DNA of 64,000 bases from NCBI GenBank assembly GCA_963922205.1, contig CAWUHX010000014.1, positions 1,746,889 to 1,810,888 on the forward strand, in the 5' to 3' direction. The DNA is from Romanomermis culicivorax. Its lineage: Eukaryota; Nematoda; Enoplea; Mermithida; Mermithidae. The position numbers and the translations under genes were made by a program. The notes beneath the pieces were generated by a model. It was not told the origin of the DNA. It saw only the letters and a list, made by a program, of their open reading frames with translations, and did not search any database. Each line of letters opens with the position of its first letter. Position 1 is the stretch's first letter. Positions 1-11,130 of the stretch are shown piece by piece.

Positions 1-477
1 CACGTTAACGGCATTCGTCGATTTATCCACGGCTCTTTGCATTGATTCCAGGATGGCTAAAGTGGCCACATCCTGCAAATTTCCTTTCCTCGGTCTCTCG
101 GTTTCATTCCTCGGTTTTGTTTCGATACCAATTTTTGCGTCGATTTCCGGTATTGTAGGCGTATATTTCGAATTATGAAATGATACCACATTCGTTTTCG
201 GAGTTACATTAATCTTTTCGAAGGATGATACTGAACCCGAGGACGTCTGTATCCCCTGATCCGCATAATCATATGTCTCTGCATCAATAGTCTGATCTTT
301 ATTACTTCCATCGGGTAAATTTGCGAATTTCTTGGCTACCTGTTCAATCGTTGTTTCCATGTTCGCCATTCGTTCATCATGATCTTCTTTAGTTATTTCC
401 GCTTGCGATAATGTCACCTTTGGTCGTCGTCCCGGTTGTTTTCGTACAGTTAACTTCGGTTTTGATACTTTCTTCAT
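1..477 (-). CDS. Gag-position ORF of an LTR retrotransposon, C-terminus beyond the left edge
   Basis: An open frame of 159 codons from ATG at 475-477 reaches the window edge without a stop. It starts MKKVSKPKLTVRKQPGRRPK, a basic segment, followed by acidic and polar sequence (ITKEDHDERMANMETTIEQ, then ETYDYADQGIQTSSGS). No known domain is recognised; the call rests on its place just inside an LTR and putative primer-binding site. The start could be earlier, but an in-frame TGA lies just upstream. Possibly intact, hence a possibly young element. Confidence 0.55.
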   Translation of the reverse strand, partial: MKKVSKPKLTVRKQPGRRPKVTLSQAEITKEDHDERMANMETTIEQVAKKFANLPDGSNKDQTIDAETYDYADQGIQTSSGSVSSFEKINVTPKTNVVSFHNSKYTPTIPEIDAKIGIETKPRNETERPRKGNLQDVATLAILESMQRAVDKSTNAVNV

Positions 478-508
478 TCTTTCCCTTTGTAGCTGTACAA
501 GTCACCAA

Positions 509-1332
509 TGTCGTATTAATGCTGCTCGTATACCCTCGGCTGCCTACCTGCGGTTCTTGGGAGATCCAATCCGGTATGGCCCCTGACGCTAACCCGGTAC
601 TCGATATATTCCTACTGCAGTGAGCTTACACTTGATGCACGAGAACATTTATTGGTGAGCAAAACACAACAGGTAGTAGAATACAACGATGGATGTGAGT
701 ACGAAACAAAAGTGCAGAGTGCCAAAAATACAAACGCTAACGCCTACAACCTCCCTAGTCGGCTGATCCTTCTTTTGTCCCTGAGCAACGAGCCACAGGG
801 CCAATAGGATATCTCGGGCCACGGCCTAAGCTGAAACTCTACCAAAAATAAGTACACTAACTGAGACAACCACTCACTGGTTCCTCTCCTCAAAATGGAA
901 CGTCGCAAACATCTCAGGCCGCGTCACTACTCAAATTCGTCCGTGACGCGAATCTCAAAACACAAATAAACGAAACGGCGATCCTTTCCTCTGTCACCAC
1001 CCCCAAAATAACAAGGCGCCCGAATGCTACGGTGCAGACGCCAATATCAAACGAAGGAGAGGCGATTCTCCAGACGAAAATATTACTCCCAATAATAATA
1101 ATAAGAATGAATAAAAAAACACTGCAGCGCGTCTAACATTGACTTGCAAGTGATATGCAAAACATTTGCGCCAACCATTTATTTATTTTTGACCAAAAAT
1201 ATGAGTGACACAAACCGTTTTATCGGTTTGTTTACCTGGGAATAAATGAAAACACTTTAGCAATAAAGAAACTTTAGAAAATGAAATGATGTAATTAGAG
1301 GACCAAAGGTCAGAGGAATTGACCCTCTGACA
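509..1332 (-). mobile_element. 5' LTR of a retrotransposon (minus strand), element continues off the left edge
   Basis: In element orientation the LTR opens TGTCAGAGGGTCAATTCCTC and closes ...ATACGACA; the next bases TTGGTGACTTGTACAG look like a primer-binding site opening with TGG. It shares the start, the aaacaaaccgNNNaaacggttt palindrome and the ending block (ggatctcccaagaac, gagggtatac) with the two solo LTRs. TGT...ACA ends and short target duplications would fit the BEL/Pao or Gypsy groups; pol is outside the window. Confidence 0.75.
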
Positions 1333-3211
1333 GAATATCACTAATTCCGGCGCAAAGTGCCAAAAAAACATTTAGATTTTGATATTCAACAACGCTGGCA
1401 CAAGAATTTTTTCAGCATTTATTTCGAGGATAAAAATTCTAATTTTTCAGCCATTCAATCGTTTTTCAGTCGGACAGAATGCAAAAACATATTGAAAACA
1501 TGCAGCCAAAATTCAAAAATCAGGCAATAAATGAAGAATTGGGATTCTTTAACAACTTCTGGTATTGTCCTTTGCTCGTGATGTTTTAATCATTTTTCAA
1601 GTGCAAATGCTCAGTTGCTAAAATTAAAACATTTTTAAAGACTGCAATACTGCAAGTGAATACAATCAGTTCTAGAAAAATTAATAGTTTGATATATTTT
1701 TATTTAGCAACATAAATTTGATTTGGTTTTGGTTAATTTTTTTTGCGTTATCATAATTTTTCATCATTGTGACACTCTTTTAAAAAAGGAGCTTTCACCG
1801 ACCAGGCTCGGGCCGAGAAGGGAACCTGGGCGGACAGGGCCGCGTCCTTGCGGCCCGTGCAGGTCCCTATACACACCCAATTACATATCCCCACATTATA
1901 TGGAAATTTAGCATGTTTGTCTATGATATTTGTTGGTAAACAATCCGTCATTTTTGTCACAATTTCGCATTCAACCCAAAAAATTTTAGGATTTCAAAAT
2001 AAAAAACAAAAATTCGAAGTTACAGCCAAATTCGTATCAATATCACATCGGACACCCTGTTATCTCAACTATGGTACAAATGCTCGCATCCTTGCAAACC
2101 TTTTGAAAATCCAAAACTTTCCTAGAATTCATTATCGGTCAATAAAAAAATGATCAATTGAGAAAATGTTCTAATTCCAAATTGATTCACAAATGCTAGA
2201 GCCATGTATTCACATCACCGAGTACAACAATAATAAAGAAAAAAACGTGTAAGCATAATTTGAAAAATTTTCACATTACTTAACCCAGGGTCCCACCCCG
2301 TCTAAGTTTTTCGTCTAACTTTGATCGTGTTTAGCTTGAACGTCTCTTGAGAAACATTGAATAAACATATGACGTCATTTTAGACGTGAGTTAGACGCGT
2401 TTAGCGTTGAACTCTTTTTGAGAAACCGGCCCCAGTTGACTAAAATTGGCGATGAGGCGGGTCACATTCTTGGGTGGAATATTCAATAATTTGGGTAGAA
2501 TCATTTTTAACGTTTTCAGATCGAAGCTTGGAAATGCTATCACCAACTGGGGGTACCCAACTGTGTACATATGCTGGATGCCTCAGAATTTCTCAAGCCA
2601 CCTACCTCCTGCATGGATTTGATAACACAAATGTGCATCATAGCATTTATTTCGGCTACTTAATCTGACTTTATAATCGAATTTTTCTAAATTTTGCTTC
2701 CCATATTTAAATGAGCATTTGAGCGATTTTTCATTCGCGGCCACAAACACACAGTTGACGAGGCTATAGCCAGAGGCCTGTCAAGATTGAGCAAAAGTAG
2801 TTTCTTATAAAGATTCAGCATTTTGGGCCTGGTAAATTGTTCACGCAAACCAGGATTTTTTCCCAAGAAAAGCTAGTTGGTTATCATTTGTTAGTACTCG
2901 CTGAGATAAAGTCAAAAACATGAATTAAAATCATGTGCATTCAGTTCTGATAGAGCGGCGCTTAAAGTTTAATTAAAATTTGTTTGATTGTCAAATTATC
3001 CTAGATCTATGACCATGACCCAGAACATCCATCGTTCCATATCATTGTAAAGAGCCATTACCGAGTTCATACTCCTACTATCAATATAATCTGACCGATA
3101 ATACAGTTCACCTCAAATAAGATACTTGTTGATCATTTTATGTCATTGGCAAATCAGCTGAAGCGATGACCTAAAAGAATCACATTTCAGTGATTATAGC
3201 ACTTTTTTCAG
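1333..3211. other. No gene recognised
   Basis: AT-rich sequence apart from a sharply GC-rich 75-bp patch at 1796-1868 and the small repeat at 2281-2440. Upstream exons of the 3212 nuclease exon should lie here or further left but could not be identified. Confidence 0.5.
2281..2440. repeat. Small repeat ending in gagaaaccggcccc
   Basis: The segment holds two similar direct units, gtttagcttgaacgtctct-tgagaaac at 2331 and gtttagcgttgaactctttt-tgagaaac at 2400. The closing gagaaaccggcccc resembles ends of small DNA-transposon derivatives; no clear terminal inverted repeat was found. Confidence 0.3.
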
Positions 3212-3725
3212 CTATGCCCTTGGTGGGCCGGCGCATAGAAGGAATCTATTTCCACAACACTCGGGATCGAATCGTAACTTAAAGGAAAGGCATACTTTGT
3301 CGGATTGGGTAATGTTTGAAAGAGCACTCAGGGACTACATGTCGAAGAATCAAAGGGGCAAAATCGAATACTGGGTCTTGTTTCATTTTCCAAGCGAAAT
3401 TTTCAACCTAGGTCGTGATCCACCGCAACGTTACTATTTAAATCGGCCAACCAAGTTCGACTTCTATGCGAAATTATACAACGATAATAACGTGGCTGAG
3501 TATGAATGTGTAGGTGAAATGTCCAACAGCAAGGGCGGGTTTTCTGCGTCGAGCGCCAACGCTGTTGGAGCGAGGACGACGAGAAGAACAACGACAACGA
3601 CCACAACAACAATTCGACCCGAACAGACCGTCGAAAGTTCGCCAGAAATAACAGTCGAGGAACTAGTAGCAGCACGTAAATGCGTCACACTTGTTCGTGA
3701 ACTCATACCGAATCCCTATGGTTAA
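3212..3725 (+). CDS. Terminal exon with DNA/RNA non-specific endonuclease-like domain (Endonuclea_NS_2 type), upstream exons not found
   Basis: An exon opens after cacttttttcag and reads YALGGPAHRRNLFPQHSGSN, NLKERHTLSDWVMFERALRD, then GKIEYWVLFHFP and NRPTKFDFYAKLYND, ending TAA at 3723-3725. The order GG-x-x-x-x-x-NL-x-PQ ... N ... W-x-x-x-E ... RP..F...Y is the C-terminal part of the beta-beta-alpha-metal nuclease family seen in secreted nucleases and polymorphic-toxin-like proteins. The part that should carry the catalytic His (RGH-like) must be in an earlier exon, and I could not find it in the 2 kb upstream. After the domain comes a Thr/Arg-rich low-complexity linker (poly-Thr, residues about 94-106 of the 142-codon open frame from 3297) and a short tail. 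The open frame can start at 3297 only with TTG, so the start is not in this exon. Either a host gene or a domesticated or transferred nuclease; activity cannot be judged. Confidence 0.6.
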
Positions 3726-6288
3726 TGATGATGAATTGGTGAACATTTCAGAATTATATTTTGAAATGTCACTCGTCTCATTTATTCGATATTTTTTTCA
3801 AGCGAAATCGGTTTCCATATTATCAATATTTTATAATTCGGGTTTAGTATTAGTGACAGGATAAAATTTTTTGTCATGATGATGCTTTATTTTTATCTCA
3901 CGGACTGCTAAGTGTCTTTTGCAGCATTCAGTATATCAGAGTATGGCTCAGAGAAAAGGCTATATCCGCTTGAAACATTCAAAAATATCATTCTCCACAT
4001 TTAAACATTCCTTTAATTCGACAATTATATGGAATTTTTGGAGTGAAAATAATTTTGAAAAATAGGGTGTTGTCAGGAGTCGAACCTGAGTTACAAGCGT
4101 TCCGGGATGATGTCCTCACATAACGAGGTGAACCCAGATTAAGGTGCTCCTCTTGGTAGCCAGGGGGAGTAGCCAAGGGGAGCAGCTTTATTGTAGCCCA
4201 AGGCAGTACCTTAATCTGGGTTCACCTTGTGATGTAGTGATCTAGTGGTGAGGACATCAGCCCTGAATGCTGACTCCTGGCTACGCCCTATTTTTCAAAT
4301 TCCTTTTATTCATTAAGAACGAATCAGCGCATCCGGAATCTCATATCAAGGTATGCATTGGTGAATCGAGATGAATAAGCTGTTTTTCTTGAAATGCTTG
4401 CGGAAAGTAATCACTCCTTTGTATTTTCATCAATTTCTGCTGAGCCCGTGGGTACCATCGGCAGAAGATTAAATACAGTATAAAACTGATATAGAGAAAA
4501 CTGACTCAAACCTTTTGATGCACGACATCAGAATTTTTGCATCTTGATCCGCTAATGTTTTTGGTACTTATCAAATGGCCTGAGTTCGAGGATGTCAAAA
4601 GAAAGAAACTAGTTTGTGTACTTGAACATCCATTAATTGATTCTTTGAGGATATTCAACCGCCTTTTCCTATATTTTATACATTCGCATGTAGTAAATAT
4701 ACGAAATAATGCTATTGGATATACAACCTTCTGTCATGTTATAATGCGCCTAAGTACGACAATTTATACCGATAAATTCTACTGTATTAGATTTGTATAG
4801 ACTTTGAGACTAGGAAGTAATTATTTGTATTCTTCAACTTATAAGCATATATCAATGAAAAACAGACTATTGCCCGAGTGGCGAAAAAAGGGGTAGATCA
4901 GAGACAGGCTAGGGTGGGCTAAGTATCTCGTTATTCAGCCCGCAATTTAGCCTTCGATTAGTCTCCAAAGTTGACCCATCATTCAGACCTACATCTAGCT
5001 CACCATGTGCCTCTTGATATACCCCAGAATTTAACTCCTCTATAGTTCATCGATTTATCTGTCACCATTTAGTCCATTAATGGACCGCTGCATAGCCCGA
5101 AGATTGCCCCATCACTGTATGGCGGAAAGTGGGACAGGAACAGTCGGCTAGCCAAGCAAAATATGTGCTCCCATGCTGGATTGGAGTATTTTTCAGTTTT
5201 GACAGAATTTACTAGTGTGAACAATGGTGGACAGTGTATTTATGACGAGCTCCTCAGAGGCAGATGAGTAGTTGTCCCGCTAAATAACATCAACAGATCA
5301 AGTTTTTGATGGCACTTTGGTGTAATTTTATCAGAATTGAATTTATTTGAAAAAGTTTGCTTCTCGTGTTGTTTTAAGCTTATGCATCATACCCCCTCGT
5401 ACCCCTTCCTAGGGAGCAGCCTGTTCTGGTCAGGTCATATCGTCCTATATAAAAGTTTTCTCTCACTATAACTGTCTTTTTTGCACTATCCACTTTTTAT
5501 ACATGCATGAGGATTGCCCGAAAATGTTAAGTTATTGATTTTTTTGAATGACTCTAATGGCTGACGTCAAAAGGCTGCTCTGAAGACACCATGGGCCTCA
5601 AAACTTGATTTGCGGGGTAATTTTATGCATTGGTAACATACGAGAAAAGCATTCGAGCTGAAAAAATTCATTGGGCTGCACTATAATAAAAATACAATTT
5701 TTCTTAAGTTTAGTCAAAAAAGATGTATTAACATTATTGTAGGCTGAGCGGACATCAATTAAGCGAACTGCCGTAAAATTTGGCTTCTAGTAGTATTTTT
5801 AATTTCCCGTTTCTCTGATCTATGAATCAATATTGAAACCATATGATTCATATTTTATGCACTATCAAAGGGCAGTTTCAGGCATTTCAGCTTTGACATG
5901 CAGCTCAAGTTGTCTCCAGCAGGGCCTGAAACTTTGCTCATAAATATCTCTCATTAGGGATTTGATCCCCTATCCTTTTTGTTTCGAACTTCCAACAAGA
6001 AAACATAACACAGAAATTAATGTGAGGGTACACATTCGAGGCACCATGTGCAGACGTGTGTTTGTGCGTTCATTATCTATTTACGTGAACATTAGAGAAA
6101 ATAAGTGACTTATAATTCTGATAGCATCTTTATTGCTCTTTCTGGTGATGTATTAATTGACTCTCAAAACCCATAAGGTTCATGTTTTTAGAAGCATAAC
6201 TAAAATTAACTTATTTTTTAACCTGAGGGCTCAAATAATGTCGCATGGGTGAGTCTCCATCTAGTCATAAATCCAGTCATTTTGAAAG
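3726..6288. other. No gene recognised apart from the tRNA-like repeat
   Basis: Unique-looking sequence with only short open frames lacking recognisable domains. Contains the inverted tRNA-like pair at 4068-4292. Confidence 0.5.
4068..4292. repeat. Inverted pair of tRNA-like (SINE-like) sequences
   Basis: Two arms of about 90 bp face each other around a short centre. The left arm (minus strand) has a perfect T-arm, TCAGG-TTCGACT-CCTGA, that is, a good B-box. The right arm (plus strand) has TGATCTAGTGG (A-box-like) and an anticodon-arm-like TCAGC-CCTGAAT-GCTGA. Neither arm folds as a complete tRNA, so a decayed tRNA-derived element is more likely than two genes. Confidence 0.55.
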
Positions 6289-7067
6289 TGTCAGAGGGTC
6301 AATTCCTCTGACCTTTGGTCCTCTATTCATCATACTTTTATTTTCTAGAGCTCTTTGTTGTTAAAGTAGCTCCAATTATTATTAAGTAAACAAACCGGCA
6401 AAACCGTTTGTGTCACACATTTTTGGCCCTAAAACAAACAAATGGATGGTGCAAAAGTTTTGCATATAACAGGCAATGCTGATGTTAAGCACGCCGCTGT
6501 GCAGTTAATCATTATTGATAATTTATCGTTTTGGCGAGTGGCGGTCAATAAAAAGAGTGCGAGCACAGATGCCACGATTAGTTATTATTGTTACTTTTTC
6601 GTTTTATGCGACTCGTCTGTGTTTCAAGCAGAAGCCAAGCGTGGCCAGCGGAATTTCGACGATCGTTTTGATTGAGAAGTTTAGTGAGTGGTTGTTGGAG
6701 ACAGGTAACTTTGTCTCAGTTTTCATTTGAGAAAGTTCAGTTTCAGTCCCGTAGAGGACGAGGCCGCTTGGGCCACGTATTTAAGTATCCTAGAACCCCT
6801 GTGGCTCTTTGCGCAGGGGCGGATAAAGGAATTTGTGTGTCCGTGGCTTGTTCGGCATTTTGTGTGGTATTTGGCGTTGACATCTAACACTTGTCTTCTG
6901 TATGTTCTTGTTCTATTAACAATAAATCTCTTCATACAACCAGTTTCAGCTAGGTACCCTAGGTTCAGAGTTAGCACTGGGTTAGCGTCAGGGGCCGCAC
7001 CAGATTGGATCTCCCAAGAACTGCATCCAGGTAGCCGAGGGTATACAGCCGCTTTTTTATTACAACA
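6289..7067 (+). mobile_element. Solo LTR with AAAG target duplication
   Basis: Opens TGTCAGAGGGTCAATTCCTC and ends TTATTACAACA. The four bases on the left (6285-6288, aaag) recur on the right (7068-7071), the mark of an insertion reduced to one LTR by recombination. It contains AATAAA near 6921. The open frames inside it are not genes. Confidence 0.85.
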
Positions 7068-9830
7068 AAAGCTCTACAATCTGTAAATATGACCCAGAAT
7101 CTTAACAAGACAAATAACCACAGAAATCAACACACATGAATATATGCTGCCTGTTGTTCAATAAGTTTGCATCACCGCTATGTGTGCTGATATAACCATC
7201 GGATAAAAAACAGGCGAGTAACAATAGAGTTAAGAAACGCATCCTCAAAGCTTGATATTACATATTTGTTTATAACAAAAAGTTATTCTTATGTGCAAGT
7301 GTATTATTTATTTAGTCAATCAATGGAAAAATCACTACCTAATTCGGAAGACACCTAAGAATTGGGTGGCTCATGACGTTTGCATCAATCCAGAACCTAA
7401 TATAATGAAATTCAATAATCTTAACTTTTGTTCAGAGAAGAGCTATGCTTTCTGAACACTGCTTGCAAACTGGAAGGTACATGCAAATGTTATGATTACA
7501 ACTTTAACATGAACCTCATGACATTTTTATATGTACCTCAAGTACCTCCAGCATTACTTACATATGGCTCCCAGCACAAGTGGCAGTATTATCACTAAAG
7601 AATTCATTTGGCTCCTCTATTTGACTTGGTAGCTAATTGAGAAAATCTTTCGCTTTTTAATCTCTAATGTAAAACATACCAGGGCTTCCTTGCTTACAAA
7701 GATTGTTGAAAATTAGTATCATAAATGGGGTGAAATACAAGAATTCAATGAGTGACAAAAGGCAACAACAATTGACGACCGAATCTATTCCATGGTAAAT
7801 GCTGAAAATGGTTCACAAATGCACAGAGTTTGATAATCCTCTTGCGGATTGCGCTCAAAATTGACACAAATATGGGAATGAAAATAAATTACAAAAGATT
7901 TTTGATTATAATGTATCGTAGGAGCATTGGCCAATCATAGGAGTTCTGGGACCTCCAATGTGGGTGCACAGATTGATGCTCCGTAATGTGTCTGATTTTC
8001 ACATTTTATATTGTTTTTCTTTTGATTTTCCTCTATTACATCGCATAATGCATTGTGAAAACTTTGGTTCAACAATTTTGATTGACTTCTTCATGTTTTG
8101 TGCTCGCAATTTAAAGCATAGATCTACGAAGAAAAATATTACAAAAACTCATCTAATTTCCCATTTCCAATGCTGACTCATACCAAAGAAATTGTCAATC
8201 AAATCTCTGTGCAATACTTTAGTTCACAATAGACCAGAATGTTATAAGAGAACATAGGAATGTCAATTCACTTGCAATATGCAATAGACACGGTAAATGC
8301 AGGCTCATTTTATCTGTTATAGTGCTGAATCCACCATGTGAAATAAGATGCCTGCATGTAATATTTAATTAATTAATTTAATTTGATCAAAATAATTTTT
8401 TGGTCTGAGGTGACCACTAACTTTTTCACATGTAGCATACATAACACATGCACCACCACAATTTTGTCCGTTACAGATGAAAATATCGAATTATCCTCAA
8501 GGCACCTTGATAATAATTAAAATAATAATTATTTATTCATCGAGAAAAGTGAAGAGAAAAAATACAGTAAAATGCATGAGTTTGTTAGTAAATAGCACAC
8601 AACACTACACTCCTCTGACAAATTTGTTCATATCAATTCATTCAATTTTCCTGCAATGTCTTCATATTTGAAGGCATGACTGCATCACCCAGCAAGAAAC
8701 TCTAAGGAGGTACTAAAATTGTACTTTCCCTCATCCAAACGATTTTTGATTCTTTAAAACCCGTTTTGTGAATATCCATTGAGCACCCTCTACCACTTTT
8801 ATATCATTAACCAGATATGGACACAAAGCCGCGGATCAATATTTTAGTACAGGTACAGTAGATCCATACTCTTTGACTTGAAACAATGCTGAATTAAACT
8901 TGCTTTCTACGTACTATTCTTGATGATATGATAACAGTGTGCATGTGATGAATGTCCATCAGAAACAATGATTCCTAAACTTCTTATGATCTCTTCCTCG
9001 TCTCTGGAAGGACTTCTTTATTTGTAAAAAATGAGTGCAATGGAAGAAAGTCAAACACTGATGATTAATGAACAGACGTGCTGGCTGTAGTTTTTTATTC
9101 ATAGACTAATATGCTAACCTAGAATGCCAAAACCTGATGAATCGAGGTGGGATGCAGCTCAAAAGTCAGGTTCATAACTTTTTTCTTAAATTTATGCGCA
9201 TACACCATTTTCCTATAGCCGGAAGGGCAGGCTTCACGAATTTATATTTTCATATAAGTGCCCACCTTATATTAGAGACATTTTTTGGGTGGTTTTGCCA
9301 CCTAGTGGAGGCCATGTTCCACAGGCTAGCTTTTGCCTGATAAAACATGACTCGTTCGGCTATCTAACTGATAAATGGAATAGAATAACTTCGTTATTTG
9401 CTGTGCCTTACCGGCAAGATGCCAACTGAGCCGAATGGATCATTGGAAGAAGCATTCCACGCCTGCTACCACTCTACACAATTTACCAACTCTGTAAAGA
9501 TGAAAGGCTGTATCTGCCTGAGCCAGCTCCTAGAAAAATCTAGGCAACACGTGAGATCTAACCTTGTTTTTGAGACTAGAAGTTACGGGCTAAAAACAAT
9601 AAGATCAAAGTGTTGTTCATAACTTAACCCAAAAGCAGTTCACGCCTATAGTCAGTGGATTGTAGTAACTTAATCTTGGATGTCTGCAGATGCAATGTCT
9701 GCAAATTACGTGATATGCTGTAACAGCTGTTGAAAATAATCATTTCCATAATAATATTTATTTATCTTTGCTGAGTTAATGAGAAAATAACCTAATCGAT
9801 ATCCATAAGATCACATGGCTCCCGTACGAT
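7068..9830. other. No gene recognised
   Basis: AT-rich unique-looking sequence between the solo LTR and the first receptor. The 74-codon frame at 9398-9622 has no recognisable domain or paralogue in the window. Confidence 0.5.
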
Positions 9831-9856
9831 ATATATATATATATGTATATGTATAA
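9826..9856 (+). promoter_or_regulatory. (AT)n run upstream of the 9906 receptor
   Basis: tatatatatatatatatgta followed by tatgtata lies 50-80 bp before the start codon. It may act as a TATA-like core promoter or may be only a microsatellite. Confidence 0.35.
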
Positions 9857-9905
9857 GCCCTAATCTCTCCATTCGATTACGACCTATCTAAAAAGCAATA
9901 TAACC

Positions 9906-10853
9906 ATGAACGTTCTGAATTTTTCCACGATAGAAATGAATATCACGCTTGAAATGATGCTCATTCAAACTTCTAAAGATGAAATAAGACGTCACGTATA
10001 TAATGCTATGGAATTTTTGATTACATCCACGTTGAATTTACTGGCATCAACGACTATGTTACTTACAATCGCTACTTGGAAACCTGTGCAACACAAGGGC
10101 ATTGTTCAAATTTTCGCCCTGATGTTGAATGAAGCTATCCTTTCCATCTATAACATCATTTTGCATTCGTACCATTTGTATAATTTTATGACATCGGGAA
10201 ACGAATTTATGTCAGCCGAAGCTTGCTGGAAGTTAGTTGGCTTACAAGTACTTGCAATAGTGAGCCTTTTGCTGACATATTTAATCGCCTTGAATAGGTT
10301 TCAGTCTGTCGTTTACCCCATGTACTACAAAACGAAAAGACTGAACTATATATTCGCTGAAATTGCCACAACTGTAGTAATTGCACTGATGACTTGGACA
10401 GTGCATCAGATTTCCACTCTTAAAAATGAGTATGTCACACTATGTGCATTTCGGAATCTTATATATGCTTTCACACCCATTGAGTTTGGCTCATTTTTAC
10501 TCGTCAACATATCAGTGGTTTGCATTTATTCTTATTTAATTGTCTACATTCGTAAGCCAGTATTGGCCACCAATAGCATTTCGGCGATCAGTATGAATAA
10601 TCAGAAAAAATTAACCAAGATACTTGCTATTGCCGGACTAGTGCACGTTTCAACTAATTTGGCGCAGAATTTGGGTTCAGTGATATTGGTCATCATCAGT
10701 AAAGGTGAAAATTCCCTGTTTGAAATTGGAGTTTACCTGGCGCCGCTTGTATCTATGGAGGCATTAATAGTCGTCATTTTCATGTTTGCTAATTTACAAG
10801 ATTTCAGGAATGGCCTGAAAAATATGATTTCAAAAGTGATATGTGTCAGCTGA
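9906..10853 (+). CDS. Seven-transmembrane chemoreceptor-like GPCR (rhodopsin-like, nematode serpentine type), single exon
   Basis: The product has 315 residues and seven hydrophobic segments near residues 36-58, 66-90, 107-130, 150-170, 191-215, 238-264 and 272-297. Cys107 at the start of TM3 and Cys180 in the second extracellular loop form the usual disulfide pair. The DRY position reads NRF (130-132, ALNRFQSVVYP) and TM7 lacks NPxxY, as in nematode srx/srsx-type receptors. The short N-terminus has likely glycosylation sites NFS and NIT. The start is supported by alignment with the paralogue at 14512-15453, which matches from the first Met. An (AT)n stretch at 9831-9850 lies upstream and AATAAA at 11013-11018, 160 bp past the TGA. 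Intronless, which is uncommon for this family and could mean retroposition. The ligand is unknown. Confidence 0.88.
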   Translation: MNVLNFSTIEMNITLEMMLIQTSKDEIRRHVYNAMEFLITSTLNLLASTTMLLTIATWKPVQHKGIVQIFALMLNEAILSIYNIILHSYHLYNFMTSGNEFMSAEACWKLVGLQVLAIVSLLLTYLIALNRFQSVVYPMYYKTKRLNYIFAEIATTVVIALMTWTVHQISTLKNEYVTLCAFRNLIYAFTPIEFGSFLLVNISVVCIYSYLIVYIRKPVLATNSISAISMNNQKKLTKILAIAGLVHVSTNLAQNLGSVILVIISKGENSLFEIGVYLAPLVSMEALIVVIFMFANLQDFRNGLKNMISKVICVS

Positions 10854-11012
10854 ATGTGTTATGTCATATGAAGAGGTTTTTGGCACCTAATATCGCATGT
10901 TATTTAAAAAATTTTTGCATTTTTCTCTGCACCTAATCTGCCAATTTTTTGCACCTAAAAATCCTGTCTCTTTTCATAGTGTAGAAATTGGGCTTTCTTA
11001 GATGAGATGATC

Positions 11013-11018
11013 AATAAA
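11013..11018 (+). terminator. Polyadenylation signal AATAAA of the 9906 receptor
   Basis: Canonical AATAAA 160 bp after the stop codon on the coding strand, with T/G-rich sequence from 11050 that could be the downstream element. Confidence 0.5.
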
Positions 11019-11049
11019 ATAGTAGAAAGGATTGAGAGCCGGAAATTTG

Positions 11050-11130
11050 CTTTTTTGTTTGTTTTTGTTTTTTGTTGGTTTGTTTCTTTGTTTATTGTTT
11101 TTTTTTTGTTTTTTGTTTTTAATTCAAAAA
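11050..11130 (+). repeat. T/G low-complexity stretch
   Basis: ttttgtttgtttttg-type sequence, just downstream of the receptor polyadenylation signal. Confidence 0.7.

Noticed and set aside
6442-7086. Several 70-119 codon plus-strand frames
   Set aside because: They lie inside a solo LTR, overlap in all three frames, and are not shared in frame with the other LTR copies.
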